Positions 52,682 to 60,902 of a stretch of 64,000 bases of DNA are shown in pieces. The stretch's first letter is position 1. Each line of letters begins with the position of its first letter. Source of the DNA: CAUZIZ01 sp965218775 (GTDB lineage: Bacteria; Acidobacteriota; UBA6911; RPQK01; JAJDTT01). The stretch lies in the NCBI GenBank assembly GCA_965218775.1, contig CBDCLS010000005.1, forward strand, positions 1,488,001 to 1,552,000, written 5' to 3'. Below the pieces are notes generated by a model. That model had not been told where the DNA came from. It worked only from the letters and a program-made list of their open reading frames with translations, and did not search any database. The translations under genes and the position numbers were made by a program.

Positions 52682-54399
52682 ACATCGCGGCGACTTTCGC
52701 TGAAGAGCTGGCGCAGACGATGCGCTCACCTCGACGTCTGCTGAAGCTGTCACAACAGGGGAAGATAGGCCGCTATCTCCGCTTCCATTGGATTGCTGCC
52801 AAGGCGGGTCGTAGGTGGGAGCCCTCTTCCCACACTTCCCAGCTATCCCGGCGGCTGATTCCCCAGTATCAGGATTACGTGAAACTACAGGCAATGAAAC
52901 TGGATCATCTGGACCTATCCAGCCACGAAAGTAAGTTCCGGTCCTCCCTGCGAGATCGACTAGCCCAGTTGAGCTTCATAGAAAGGGGACGGAACGTACT
53001 CTGCTTGGGCGCACGCCTGGGGGCCGAAGTGGCCGCTTTTTCGGATCTGGGCTGCTTCGCGGTTGGAGTGGACCTGAACCCGGGACCACAAAACCGGTGG
53101 GTTCTCCATGGTGACTTTCATCGTCTGCAGGTGGCCTCAGACAGCGTGGACATCCTCTACACCAATTCTATCGATCACTGCTTCAGCCTGGAGCTGATGG
53201 TGGCGGAGATGCGTCGAGTTCTAAAGCCTTCGGGCCACATCGTGATCGAACCGGACCCCGGCTACCAGGAAGGACAACACACCGCTCCCGACACCTGGCA
53301 GACGCTGAGCTGGCGAACCATCGAGGACCTTCGAAAGGAGTTGGAACGCTGTGGGCTGAAGCTGATCGGCCGGCAACCCTTCCAGTACCCCCGAGGTGGC
53401 GAGCAACTGGTGTTCGTGGCCGCAAACGGAGAACAGGCTAAAGTGGTCCCAGCTCAGAGGACCGCCGTCCCAGAGCCAGCTCTCGAGCTCACGGTCGCCA
53501 TTCCTACCTTCAAAAGAGAGGAAGTCCTGGTCCAGACAATCCAGAGCGTGCTCGATCAAACCCCGCGAGCCCTGGAGATTCTGGTCCTGGATCAGTCGCC
53601 CTCTCACGATGGCCCAACCGAGGATGCGCTTCGCCAATGGGATAGCAGCGGAGACATTCGCTGGATCCGACTGACACATCCGTCGATACCGGAGACCCTT
53701 AACGCGGCGCTGGTGCTGGCTTCCTCAGATGTGATCCTCTTTCTGGACGACGACGTGATTCCGGGTCCGGGACTGCTGGAGGCCCATTTCTCCCCATACC
53801 AGGACGATCGAGTCTGGGCTGTCTCCGGGCAGGTGCTGCAGCCAGGAGAGCTTCCCGACGCAGGCTCGATTACCTGCTCACGGTCCGGGTTCTCCGCCTA
53901 TTTGAACTACCCTTTCAAGTCCAGCTGCAGCGACTGGGTCGAGAATGGTATGGCGGGCAACTTGTCGGTCCGCCGCCAGAAGGCACTCGAAGCCGGCGGC
54001 TTCGACGAGAACTTCACGGGTACGGCCTTCCGATTCGAGACCGAGTTCTGCCGACGGATCTCCCGAATGGGAGGCCGCATCCGATTCGAAGCCGGGGCGA
54101 GCGTGAGGCACTTGCACGCTTCCGCCGGTGGGACACGCGCCTTCGGAAGTCATCTCAAATCCACCTCGGCGGCGCACGGTGTAGGAGACTACTATTTCGC
54201 TTTGCGGCAAGGGCTTTCGGCTGCCAGTCTGCGGTACATTGCCGCTCGTCCCATCCGAGAAATAATGACTCGATTCCACTTGGGACGTCCCTGGTGCATC
54301 CCCTTGAAGCTGGTGGGAGAGCTCCGCTCCTTGCTGCTTGCGATTCGGCTGATGCTCCGAGGTCCTCGCTATATCGAGCCAGCTGGGAGGCCATCATGA
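52675..54399 (+). CDS. Fusion: SAM methyltransferase plus family 2 glycosyltransferase
   Basis: The 574-residue protein joins two enzymes. Residues about 60-250 are a class I methyltransferase (NVLCLGARLGAEVAAFSDLG, FAVGVDLNPGPQN, ILYTNSIDHCFSLELMVAEM, VLKPSGHIVIEPDPGYQ). Residues about 275-520 are a GT-A enzyme (LTVAIPTFKREEVLVQTIQS, LFLDDDVIPGPGLLEAHF, GGFDENFTGTAFRFETEFCR). It may methylate and elongate the same chain, for instance capping; this is inference. It overlaps both neighbours. Confidence 0.87.
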   Translation: MLNIAATFAEELAQTMRSPRRLLKLSQQGKIGRYLRFHWIAAKAGRRWEPSSHTSQLSRRLIPQYQDYVKLQAMKLDHLDLSSHESKFRSSLRDRLAQLSFIERGRNVLCLGARLGAEVAAFSDLGCFAVGVDLNPGPQNRWVLHGDFHRLQVASDSVDILYTNSIDHCFSLELMVAEMRRVLKPSGHIVIEPDPGYQEGQHTAPDTWQTLSWRTIEDLRKELERCGLKLIGRQPFQYPRGGEQLVFVAANGEQAKVVPAQRTAVPEPALELTVAIPTFKREEVLVQTIQSVLDQTPRALEILVLDQSPSHDGPTEDALRQWDSSGDIRWIRLTHPSIPETLNAALVLASSDVILFLDDDVIPGPGLLEAHFSPYQDDRVWAVSGQVLQPGELPDAGSITCSRSGFSAYLNYPFKSSCSDWVENGMAGNLSVRRQKALEAGGFDENFTGTAFRFETEFCRRISRMGGRIRFEAGASVRHLHASAGGTRAFGSHLKSTSAAHGVGDYYFALRQGLSAASLRYIAARPIREIMTRFHLGRPWCIPLKLVGELRSLLLAIRLMLRGPRYIEPAGRPS

Positions 54400-55679
54400 G
54401 GGTCCGACTCGGAGTTGTCACTACCCACCCGATTCAGTATCAGGTGCCCTGGTTTCGATCGTTGGCCCGGCACCCGGCAGTCGATCTCAAGGTCTTCTTC
54501 TGCATGATCCCAAGCGGAGAACAACAAGCGGCTGAGTTTGGCAACTCTTTTCAGTGGGATCTTCCTTTATTGGAAGGATACGACTGGGAACTCCTGGAAA
54601 ACGTCTCCAAACAGGCCTCGCTGGTCGACTTTCATGGCTGCGATACTCCCGGAATTTACCAGGTGATCAGAGATCGCGATTTCGATGCAATCCTGGTAAA
54701 CGGCTGGGTCGTCAAGAGTTGTCTCCAGACGCTGGCTGCCTGCCGACTCAACGGCGTGCCCTGTCTGGTGCGAGGTGAGTCCAATTCGTTCAGACCGAGA
54801 CCGCCCTGGGTTCGAGCCGCCCAACGCCTGCTCCTCCGACAGTACACCGCGTTCTTGGCCATTGGTCAAAGCAATCGAGATTTCTACCAGAAGAACGGCG
54901 TGCCTCCGGAGAAGATCTTCTGGACACCCTACGGCGTCGATAACCAACGATTCTTCCGAGGGGCAAGAAATCTGATTCGGGAACGCCCCCAGATCCGCAC
55001 CCGATTCGGGATCCCCGATGGTGCTTCAACCTTCCTCTTCTGTGGAAAACTGATCCACAAGAAGCGGCCGCTGGACCTGATGCAGGGATTCGCCGAGGCG
55101 TACAGAAGAACCCAGACCAACGGAAACCAGAGCCTCCACCTCCTGGTCGTAGGCGACGGCAATCTGCGGCACGAGTGTGAGAGTTTCGCTGCCAGCCACA
55201 ATCTACCCGTAACCTTTGCAGGATTTCTGAACCAGACGGAGATTCCACAGGCCTATATGGCCGCGGATTGTCTGGTGCTGCCTTCCGACCATGGAGAAAC
55301 CTGGGGACTCGTTGTAAACGAGGCCATGACTTGTGGCAGGCCTGCCATCGTCAGCGACCGAGTCGGCTGCCACCCGGATCTCATCGAAAGCGGAAAGACG
55401 GGTCGCGTGTTTCCCTTTGGCGACATTCGGGCCCTGGCTGACTGCCTCGCAGCATTCTCCCGCGAGCCGGCGAAGCTCTGTGAAATGGGACGCCTTGCCA
55501 GGCGCAGGGTGTCGCAATACGGTCCCAACCAGGCAGCCCGCGGCTGTCTCGAGGCACTTGATTACGTTACCGGCCACCCCAAGACCGTCTCCGAGTCCGG
55601 GCTGGCACGGCTCCCGAACCAACCGGGAAAGAGTCTGGATGATCTCATGCCGAAACTCGAAAGGAGAGCGACACCATGA
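54396..55679 (+). CDS. Glycosyltransferase family 4
   Basis: The 427-residue protein has VVTTHPIQYQVPWFRSLARH, LVRGESNSFRPRPPWVR, FWTPYGVDNQRFF, TFLFCGKLIHKKRPLDLM and SDHGETWGLVVNEAMTCG (E-x7-E). The opening TTHPIQYQVPWF is common in glycosyltransferases located beside RiPP or exosortase-linked polysaccharide genes. It starts within ATGA of the fusion gene and its own stop overlaps the start of lasso B1, so the glycan and peptide parts are translated from one message. Confidence 0.9.
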   Translation: MRVRLGVVTTHPIQYQVPWFRSLARHPAVDLKVFFCMIPSGEQQAAEFGNSFQWDLPLLEGYDWELLENVSKQASLVDFHGCDTPGIYQVIRDRDFDAILVNGWVVKSCLQTLAACRLNGVPCLVRGESNSFRPRPPWVRAAQRLLLRQYTAFLAIGQSNRDFYQKNGVPPEKIFWTPYGVDNQRFFRGARNLIRERPQIRTRFGIPDGASTFLFCGKLIHKKRPLDLMQGFAEAYRRTQTNGNQSLHLLVVGDGNLRHECESFAASHNLPVTFAGFLNQTEIPQAYMAADCLVLPSDHGETWGLVVNEAMTCGRPAIVSDRVGCHPDLIESGKTGRVFPFGDIRALADCLAAFSREPAKLCEMGRLARRRVSQYGPNQAARGCLEALDYVTGHPKTVSESGLARLPNQPGKSLDDLMPKLERRATP

Positions 55680-55960
55680 AACACGCACTGGAAGCACGGG
55701 TCTCCCCACCGGCGGGCGTTCTGATGCGCGAGCTCGGGGGAGAGGCGATCCTACTCAACCTCGACAGCGAGTCTTATTACGGCCTGGATGAGGTCAGCAC
55801 ACGCATGTGGACGGCGCTGACTACTTCGGGATCGATCCAGGCCGCCTGTGGGACCCTGCTGGCCGAATACGAAGTCCAGCCGGAAAAGCTGCGGCGGGAT
55901 ATCCTCGACTTCACGAAAGAGCTGGAAGAGCTCGGCCTGGTAGAGGTGAGCGGTGGGTAG
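55676..55960 (+). CDS. Lasso peptide B1-type RiPP recognition protein (PqqD family)
   Basis: The 94-residue protein is a small winged-helix PqqD/RRE domain: VLMRELGGEAILLNLDSESY, YGLDEVSTRMWTALTTSGSI and LRRDILDFTKELEELGLVEV. In lasso pathways B1 binds the precursor leader and delivers it to the B2 protease. The adjacent B2 and C genes support the assignment over stand-alone PQQ biosynthesis. ATGA overlap with the preceding glycosyltransferase. Confidence 0.9.
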   Translation: MKHALEARVSPPAGVLMRELGGEAILLNLDSESYYGLDEVSTRMWTALTTSGSIQAACGTLLAEYEVQPEKLRRDILDFTKELEELGLVEVSGG

Positions 55961-56405
55961 ATGGGCTAGACTCCATCGACTGAGCTGGTCCCAGCACTGG
56001 ACCCTGCTCCAAGCGATGGTTCTGTTGCCTGCGACGGCGCTGGGCGTCCACCTGGTGGGCTTCAGGGGGGCCCAGTCGGCATTGTCACGGCTCCTCCCTG
56101 CCAAGAGCGACAGCAACGGTACCCCCGCCCACGATGGGGAAACTTCTTCGGTGCATGATCTAGCTCGGATCGTGAGGATCGCCTCCCAGTATGGCCCCTA
56201 CCGGGCCAATTGTTTGCCCACTTCTCTCAGCCTCTGGTGGCTGTTGGGCCGGCGGGGAATAGCAAGTGCCCTGCGCCTCGGGGTGCGCAAGGAGTCCGGC
56301 CAACTCGAGGCACACGCCTGGATAGAGCTGCAGGGCGTTCCCGTGAATGAAAGCCACGACCCGCACCGACGGTTTGCAGCGTTTGATGGAGTCGAATTTC
56401 GATGA
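55953..56405 (+). CDS. Lasso peptide B2-type leader peptidase (transglutaminase-like)
   Basis: The 150-residue protein starts with GTG inside the B1 end. It has an N-terminal hydrophobic helix and the papain/transglutaminase-like core YGPYRANCLPTSLSLWWLLG with catalytic Cys87 and EAHAWIELQG with His121, as in McjB-type B2 proteins. It should remove the leader of the lasso precursor. It overlaps the C gene by ATGA, the standard B1-B2-C order. Confidence 0.9.
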   Translation: MGRWARLHRLSWSQHWTLLQAMVLLPATALGVHLVGFRGAQSALSRLLPAKSDSNGTPAHDGETSSVHDLARIVRIASQYGPYRANCLPTSLSLWWLLGRRGIASALRLGVRKESGQLEAHAWIELQGVPVNESHDPHRRFAAFDGVEFR

Positions 56406-58315
56406 GCGGCATCGCCGGTATCTGTAGTCTCGATGGAAAACCGGTTGAATCCGATGATTTGAAACGGATGGTGAAAACCCTCTCCTGTCGCGGACCCGAC
56501 GGATCCGGGATCTGGAATGAGGGCCCGATCGGCTTGGGCCACGCCATGCTGCAGACCACACCAGAATCACTTCACGAGACACTTCCGGCCAAGAATGGTC
56601 GAGGAGACCTGTCGATTACCTCCGACGCTCGACTGGACAATCGGGACAAACTCATCAGCGAGCTAGGAACGGCAAGGCCCTCCTCTGCAGAAATCACCGA
56701 TAGTGATCTGATCCTCGCTGCCTACCAGAAATGGGGTAAAGATTGTCCCAAACGGCTCCTGGGGGACTTTGCCTTCGCGATCTGGGACAGCCGCCGTCAG
56801 ATGCTGTTCTGCGCGCGGGATCATTTCGGGGTCAAGCCGTTCTACTACTATCGGTCCGATCGGCTCTTCGTATTTGCCTCCGAAATCAAGGCGCTTCTTT
56901 GCTTGGGGCAGGTACCGCGCCACCTAAATGAGGGAAGAGTAGCCGACTTCCTGGTCCAGGAATTGGAGGGAATCGACCAGAGCTGTACCTTCTATGAAGA
57001 CCTTCTGCGGCTCCCGCCCGCTCAATTCATGACCGTCGACCAGGCTGGGACGACCTCGCAGTCCTACTGGTCTCTCGATCCAATGGGTGAGATCCACTAC
57101 GGTTCCGACGACGAATATGTTGAAGCCTTTCGAGAAGTCTTTACTGAGGCATTGCGCTGCCGGCTGCGATGCGGATCCACTGTGGGTGTCACGCTGAGCG
57201 GTGGACTGGATTCCTCCTCGATTGTCGGGGTGAGCAGGCAACTGATGTCCGAAAACGGGCAGCAGCGTTTGTCGACCTACTCGGCTGTCTCAGATAACGG
57301 GGACAGTTGCGCCGAAACCCGCTTCATCAACCAGGTGCTTGATCTCGGTGAGTTTGAGTCCCATCGAGTGCAAGCCGGTCAGTTAAGCGACTATCTCAGT
57401 GATTTGAGGCACCTGCGCACGCACACGGACGACCCCTTTGACCTCTCGACGATGACCCTGATGCAGACCGTTTACATCGCCGCTCGAAACCAGGGGGCGA
57501 AGGTCCTGCTGGATGGAGTGGACGGCGATACGGTGACCTCACACGGCACTGCCTACCTCGCCTACCTTCTGCGCGCCGGAAGCTGGAGAACCGCTGTTTC
57601 GGAGGCTCTTGGGGCGACTCATTTCTACCGCCATTACTACTCTTTCTCGGAACTCCTTTACGGCAATAGCCGGGCGGCATTCACGCCTCAAGTCCTGCGG
57701 AGACTCAGGCGAAGTCTCGGTCCGCGGACCGGTTTCAAAGACGCTATCAGGAACACTTTTATCAGACCCCAGTTCGCCCGACGCATGGGACTGCTCCAGC
57801 GTCTGGAGACCCTGCGCAGTCATGGGCGGACTGCGCTCTTCGAGAGCTTGAGAGAAGAGTATGCGAATACCCTCAAGCAACCCTATCTGACCGCAGGCCT
57901 GGAGCGATACGACCGCGTTGCTGCAGCCTATTCAGTAGAGCCGCGTCACCCGTTCTTCGACAAGAGACTAGTCGAGTTCTGTATGGCTCTGCCCTGGCAG
58001 CAAAAGCGCCGGCGGGGGTGGACCAAGACCATCCTACGCCGGGCAATGGGCGGGATCCTGCCCGAATCGCTCTGCTGGCGCAGAGGTTGGGAGGATCTCG
58101 GCTGGAACTTCACCCAGTCCTGGATCGCACTTGAGCGCAAGCTCCTGAAACGGGTGATCCTCGACGATCTGGAAGAAGTCTCGGAGTACGTTGACGTGTC
58201 GGCCGTCAGGAGATCCTACCAAGGTTACCTGAGCGGGAGGGACGATGATGAGGAAAAACTCTGGCAGTTGGCGCAACTGCTTCTGTGGCTCCGACGGACC
58301 GGCGCCGCAGCATGA
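56402..58315 (+). CDS. Lasso peptide C-type macrocyclase (asparagine synthetase-like)
   Basis: The 637-residue protein has an N-terminal class II glutaminase-like domain and a C-terminal ATP-pyrophosphatase domain with the PP-loop TLSGGLDSSSIVG and GAKVLLDGVDGDTVTSHG. The N-terminus is MSGIAGICSLDG: the catalytic Cys2 of real asparagine synthetases is Ser, so glutamine hydrolysis is unlikely. This fits lasso cyclases, which adenylate an Asp/Glu side chain and close the ring with the core's N-terminal amine. It is the last gene before the palindromic repeat at 58425. Confidence 0.9.
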   Translation: MSGIAGICSLDGKPVESDDLKRMVKTLSCRGPDGSGIWNEGPIGLGHAMLQTTPESLHETLPAKNGRGDLSITSDARLDNRDKLISELGTARPSSAEITDSDLILAAYQKWGKDCPKRLLGDFAFAIWDSRRQMLFCARDHFGVKPFYYYRSDRLFVFASEIKALLCLGQVPRHLNEGRVADFLVQELEGIDQSCTFYEDLLRLPPAQFMTVDQAGTTSQSYWSLDPMGEIHYGSDDEYVEAFREVFTEALRCRLRCGSTVGVTLSGGLDSSSIVGVSRQLMSENGQQRLSTYSAVSDNGDSCAETRFINQVLDLGEFESHRVQAGQLSDYLSDLRHLRTHTDDPFDLSTMTLMQTVYIAARNQGAKVLLDGVDGDTVTSHGTAYLAYLLRAGSWRTAVSEALGATHFYRHYYSFSELLYGNSRAAFTPQVLRRLRRSLGPRTGFKDAIRNTFIRPQFARRMGLLQRLETLRSHGRTALFESLREEYANTLKQPYLTAGLERYDRVAAAYSVEPRHPFFDKRLVEFCMALPWQQKRRRGWTKTILRRAMGGILPESLCWRRGWEDLGWNFTQSWIALERKLLKRVILDDLEEVSEYVDVSAVRRSYQGYLSGRDDDEEKLWQLAQLLLWLRRTGAAA

Positions 58316-58424
58316 AATCCGGATAACACCCAGTGAACCACCTCATACCGCCGAAGAAGGCTAAAGGTTCGTGGAGTGTGTCCCCTTGCTCTCGCGGTTT
58401 GAAATGTTTGAAACAATAAAGTCA

Positions 58425-58665
58425 ATCCCAACGGGATTGCGTCTTTCAGCCCAGGGTTTCCCAACCCAGGGTTTCCCAACCCTGGGTGACGGACACCGCC
58501 TCCGATCTCAACCCCATCGGGGTTGCGTCGCGATGTGTCGACAAGCGCGATCCATGGGATCACCAATGACGCAACCCTGTCAGGGTTGGTCTGGCGATTC
58601 CTGGAAAGATCCCAGGGTTAGGAAACCCTGGGCTGAAAGACGGAATCCCTTCAGGATTCACGGAC
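58425..58665. repeat. Long palindromic repeat element, copy B
   Basis: Reverse-oriented relative of the element at 7190-7425. It opens CAATCCCAACGGGATTGCGT and closes GGAATCCCTTCAGGATTC, with inner CAGCCCAGGGTTTCC and GGAAACCCTGGGCTG arms and an internal duplication of CCCAGGGTTTCCCAAC. It lies between the cyclase and oxygenase genes; nothing else is seen in 58316-58723. Confidence 0.85.
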
Positions 58666-58723
58666 TGCTCAGGTGCTTGGACCAGGTCCGGGGGACTCTA
58701 GCCATCCCAGAAAGGTGCAATCC

Positions 58724-59215
58724 ATGAAAAGGCTGTATCCGTGGTACGACTCGAACTGGCTGAACTCTTACGTTCAGGCTCAAGAGTTCATCAAGCGGCA
58801 TTACCCAGCACGATTCCATGAGTTCGTCGACAGTTTTGAGCCGCTACGAACCTCCGCTGACTTTGAGGTCGTACAACTCGGCAAGATCCTCGATGAGGGA
58901 AGCGTCGGCAAAATCAAAGAGATCATTCGGGATCTGCAGAAAGAAGACCTCGAGCTTCACGAAATCTTTCGATTCGGTCGATTCGTCATCCACGACCACC
59001 CCTTCTTGACTCAACTGCAGGAATCCCTCACCGATCTGGTGAGCGACCGCGTGAATGAACCGGTCGAACCCACCTACAACTTCCTGAGCTTATACACGAA
59101 GTTGGGTGTGCAGGGTTCACCTGGACGCGCCCAGAGCCAAATGGACCCTGGACACCTGTATCGAACAGACCCAACCCTGGCCCATCCAGATCAGCCAAAC
59201 GGTCTCCTGGCCTGA
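58724..59215 (+). CDS. 2-oxoglutarate/iron oxygenase-like protein, N-terminal piece of a frameshifted gene
   Basis: The frame reads MKRLYPWYDSNWLNSYVQAQ, then helical sequence and RFGRFVIHDHPFLTQLQESL, ending its conserved part at YNFLSLYTKLG. From about 59105 the alternative phase continues the fold. A 2-base deletion or 1-base insertion in the GTGTG run at 59106-59110 explains the break. An AGAAAGG ribosome site precedes the ATG. It lies between cyclase and precursor and is therefore a candidate tailoring hydroxylase of the peptide. Confidence 0.75.
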   Translation: MKRLYPWYDSNWLNSYVQAQEFIKRHYPARFHEFVDSFEPLRTSADFEVVQLGKILDEGSVGKIKEIIRDLQKEDLELHEIFRFGRFVIHDHPFLTQLQESLTDLVSDRVNEPVEPTYNFLSLYTKLGVQGSPGRAQSQMDPGHLYRTDPTLAHPDQPNGLLA

Positions 59216-59495
59216 TGCATTCGAGCTCGAGGGAGAAGATTGGGAAGACAAGATCAAGCGTGATCCACAGAATGACTTCAGATCCTATTCTCTTCAACCG
59301 GGCGAAGCCATCATCTTTTCCGGCAGCAGCCAGTGGCACTATCGAGACCGTTTACCCAATGGAGACCGTGAAAACTTCTGTCATCTGGTCTTCTTCCATT
59401 TTGTTCCAGAGGGAACCGGCGACATTGTGCATCCTGAGACCTGGTCGAGACAGTTTGGCGTTCCCGAGCTGGAACAAATCATCAAGGGTTCATAG
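59106..59495 (+). CDS. 2-oxoglutarate/iron oxygenase-like protein, C-terminal piece of the frameshifted gene
   Basis: This phase contains CRVHLDAPRAKWTLDTCIEQ with the iron-binding H-x-D, SYSLQPGEAIIFSGSSQWHY with the distal His, and ENFCHLVFFHFVP. Both metal-binding parts are in this piece, yet it lacks the N-terminal helices. The listed GTG start has no ribosome site, so it is a continuation of the frame at 58724, not a separate gene. Confidence 0.75.
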   Translation: MCRVHLDAPRAKWTLDTCIEQTQPWPIQISQTVSWPDAFELEGEDWEDKIKRDPQNDFRSYSLQPGEAIIFSGSSQWHYRDRLPNGDRENFCHLVFFHFVPEGTGDIVHPETWSRQFGVPELEQIIKGS

Positions 59496-59625
59496 TAAGT
59501 CCCGTTTGTCTCCGCGCGTTCCGTCCGCCTTGGAAGCAACCCTCCGATCTTCAATCGGGGACCAGATCGGACGATTCATAAAGGCTAGAGAGTAGACCGA
59601 TACGCATAGCAGAAAGGATTTGCCA

Positions 59626-59793
59626 ATGGTTCAAAAAAGGATCGTAACGGAACGAGGTCAGTCCAGCAAAGCCAAGAAGACTTACAAATCACCATCCGTC
59701 ATCCATTACGGTGCCCTCAGAGAGCTGACTACGAGCGGTTCCCAGAACACAATGGAGATGGGGGTGGAAATGGGCCCCGCCTTCATGGTGTGA
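59626..59793 (+). CDS. Lasso-type RiPP precursor peptide
   Basis: A 55-codon gene with an AGAAAGGA ribosome site encodes a leader containing KKTYKSPSVIHYGALRELT. This fits the lasso leader pattern Y-x-x-P-x-(hydrophobic)-x-x-x-G-x-x-x-x-L-T that B1 proteins bind. The leader probably ends at TTS with the usual Thr at -2, releasing GSQNTMEMGVEMGPAFMV with Glu at position 7; cutting after LTT would give Ser1 and Glu8. Either Glu could close the ring. Biosynthesis genes lie directly upstream and a kinase, methyltransferase and exporter downstream. The exact cut site is inference. Confidence 0.8.
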   Translation: MVQKRIVTERGQSSKAKKTYKSPSVIHYGALRELTTSGSQNTMEMGVEMGPAFMV

Positions 59794-59870
59794 TTTGGCC
59801 AACGTCCTGCTGCCCAGGGAGATAGAAAGGGAGGCCGATCTAATGGTGTTGCTACCGCGGTCTGAGAGCG

Positions 59871-60902
59871 ATGATGTTGTTTCGCTTCGGTGATGCATCA
59901 ATAAAGAGCAACATCCCGCTTGGCATTGCCTGTGCCAACCAGGTTGGCGCCGACAGGTTCCACTTTTTCGCCAGGGCGGAACTCGAGCCTACCCCCTGCC
60001 ACTGGATCCACCACCATCGTCTCGACGATGGCGAGATCTCGCTCTCCCTGGGGAAGTCTGGATCCGGCTATCTGCTCCGCTTCCCCCAGCTGGCCGATTT
60101 CCTTGTTGCCGACGAAGGAAGAGAAATTCACTGTTGCGCAGGCCCGGCCATTCCGCTGGAGACCATACGACACCTCTTTCTGGATCAGGTGATGCCTCTT
60201 GTCCTGAGCAACCAAGGCAGATTGGTCCTCCACGCGGGCGCAGTACAAACCCGTGAGGGAGCCATTGCTTTTCTGGGTAGGACGGGTTGGGGAAAGTCCA
60301 CTCTCACGGCAAGCTTCTGGCAGGAAGGGTTTCCGGTGCTGACGGACGATTGCCTCATTCTGGCCAAAGCTGGAGGGAAGCTGGCTGCCCACCCCAGCTA
60401 CTCGAGCCTACGACTGTGGCCCGATTCTCAATCGGCCCTTTTTGAAGATCACCTCCCCTGGCTCCGTATGGCCCATTACACCCAGAAACTCCGTTTGGAT
60501 CTAGACCGGGAGAAACCTCCTTCTTGTCCTGATCCCGTGCCGCTGCGCAGACTCTATACCCTATCCCCCCCGGGGGAGACCGAGAACCGGAAGTCCATCA
60601 GCATCACTCCAGTCTCACCTCGTGAGGCGTTCCTGGAGCTGGTCAGGAATGCCTATCGACTGGATATCACAGACCAGAAGAAAGTCAGGAAGGAGTTCGA
60701 GAGCCTGGGCTGGTTGACTGCCTCTCTGGAAGTCCGTCGCTTGTCCTTCCCCCGAGACTTTCCCCTGCTCGACAAGGTTCGCAGAGCGATTCTGACCGAT
60801 CTTTCAGTAGCACCACAAGAGGTGGGTCGGTTGGCACAGAGCAATCCTTCGTCATTTGGAGTCGATTCGACATGTACAGCCTTACATCGTATGGCAGGAT
60901 GA
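59871..60902 (+). CDS. HprK-related peptide/serine kinase of the RiPP cluster
   Basis: The 343-residue protein carries LVLHAGAVQTREGAIAFLGR followed by the P-loop GRTGWGKST (136-144) and PVLTDDCLIL, as in HPr kinase/phosphorylase relatives found in lasso clusters, where they phosphorylate the C-terminal Ser of the precursor. Here the precursor ends in Met-Val, so the target would be another residue (core Ser/Thr) or another molecule. The first 110 residues, before the P-loop domain, are not conserved with HPr kinase. It overlaps the methyltransferase gene by 31 bases. Confidence 0.85.
   Translation: MMLFRFGDASIKSNIPLGIACANQVGADRFHFFARAELEPTPCHWIHHHRLDDGEISLSLGKSGSGYLLRFPQLADFLVADEGREIHCCAGPAIPLETIRHLFLDQVMPLVLSNQGRLVLHAGAVQTREGAIAFLGRTGWGKSTLTASFWQEGFPVLTDDCLILAKAGGKLAAHPSYSSLRLWPDSQSALFEDHLPWLRMAHYTQKLRLDLDREKPPSCPDPVPLRRLYTLSPPGETENRKSISITPVSPREAFLELVRNAYRLDITDQKKVRKEFESLGWLTASLEVRRLSFPRDFPLLDKVRRAILTDLSVAPQEVGRLAQSNPSSFGVDSTCTALHRMAG

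Noticed and set aside
59794..59870. A second short precursor between precursor and kinase
   Set aside because: A short frame ending in the kinase start exists but lacks a leader motif and a ribosome site.
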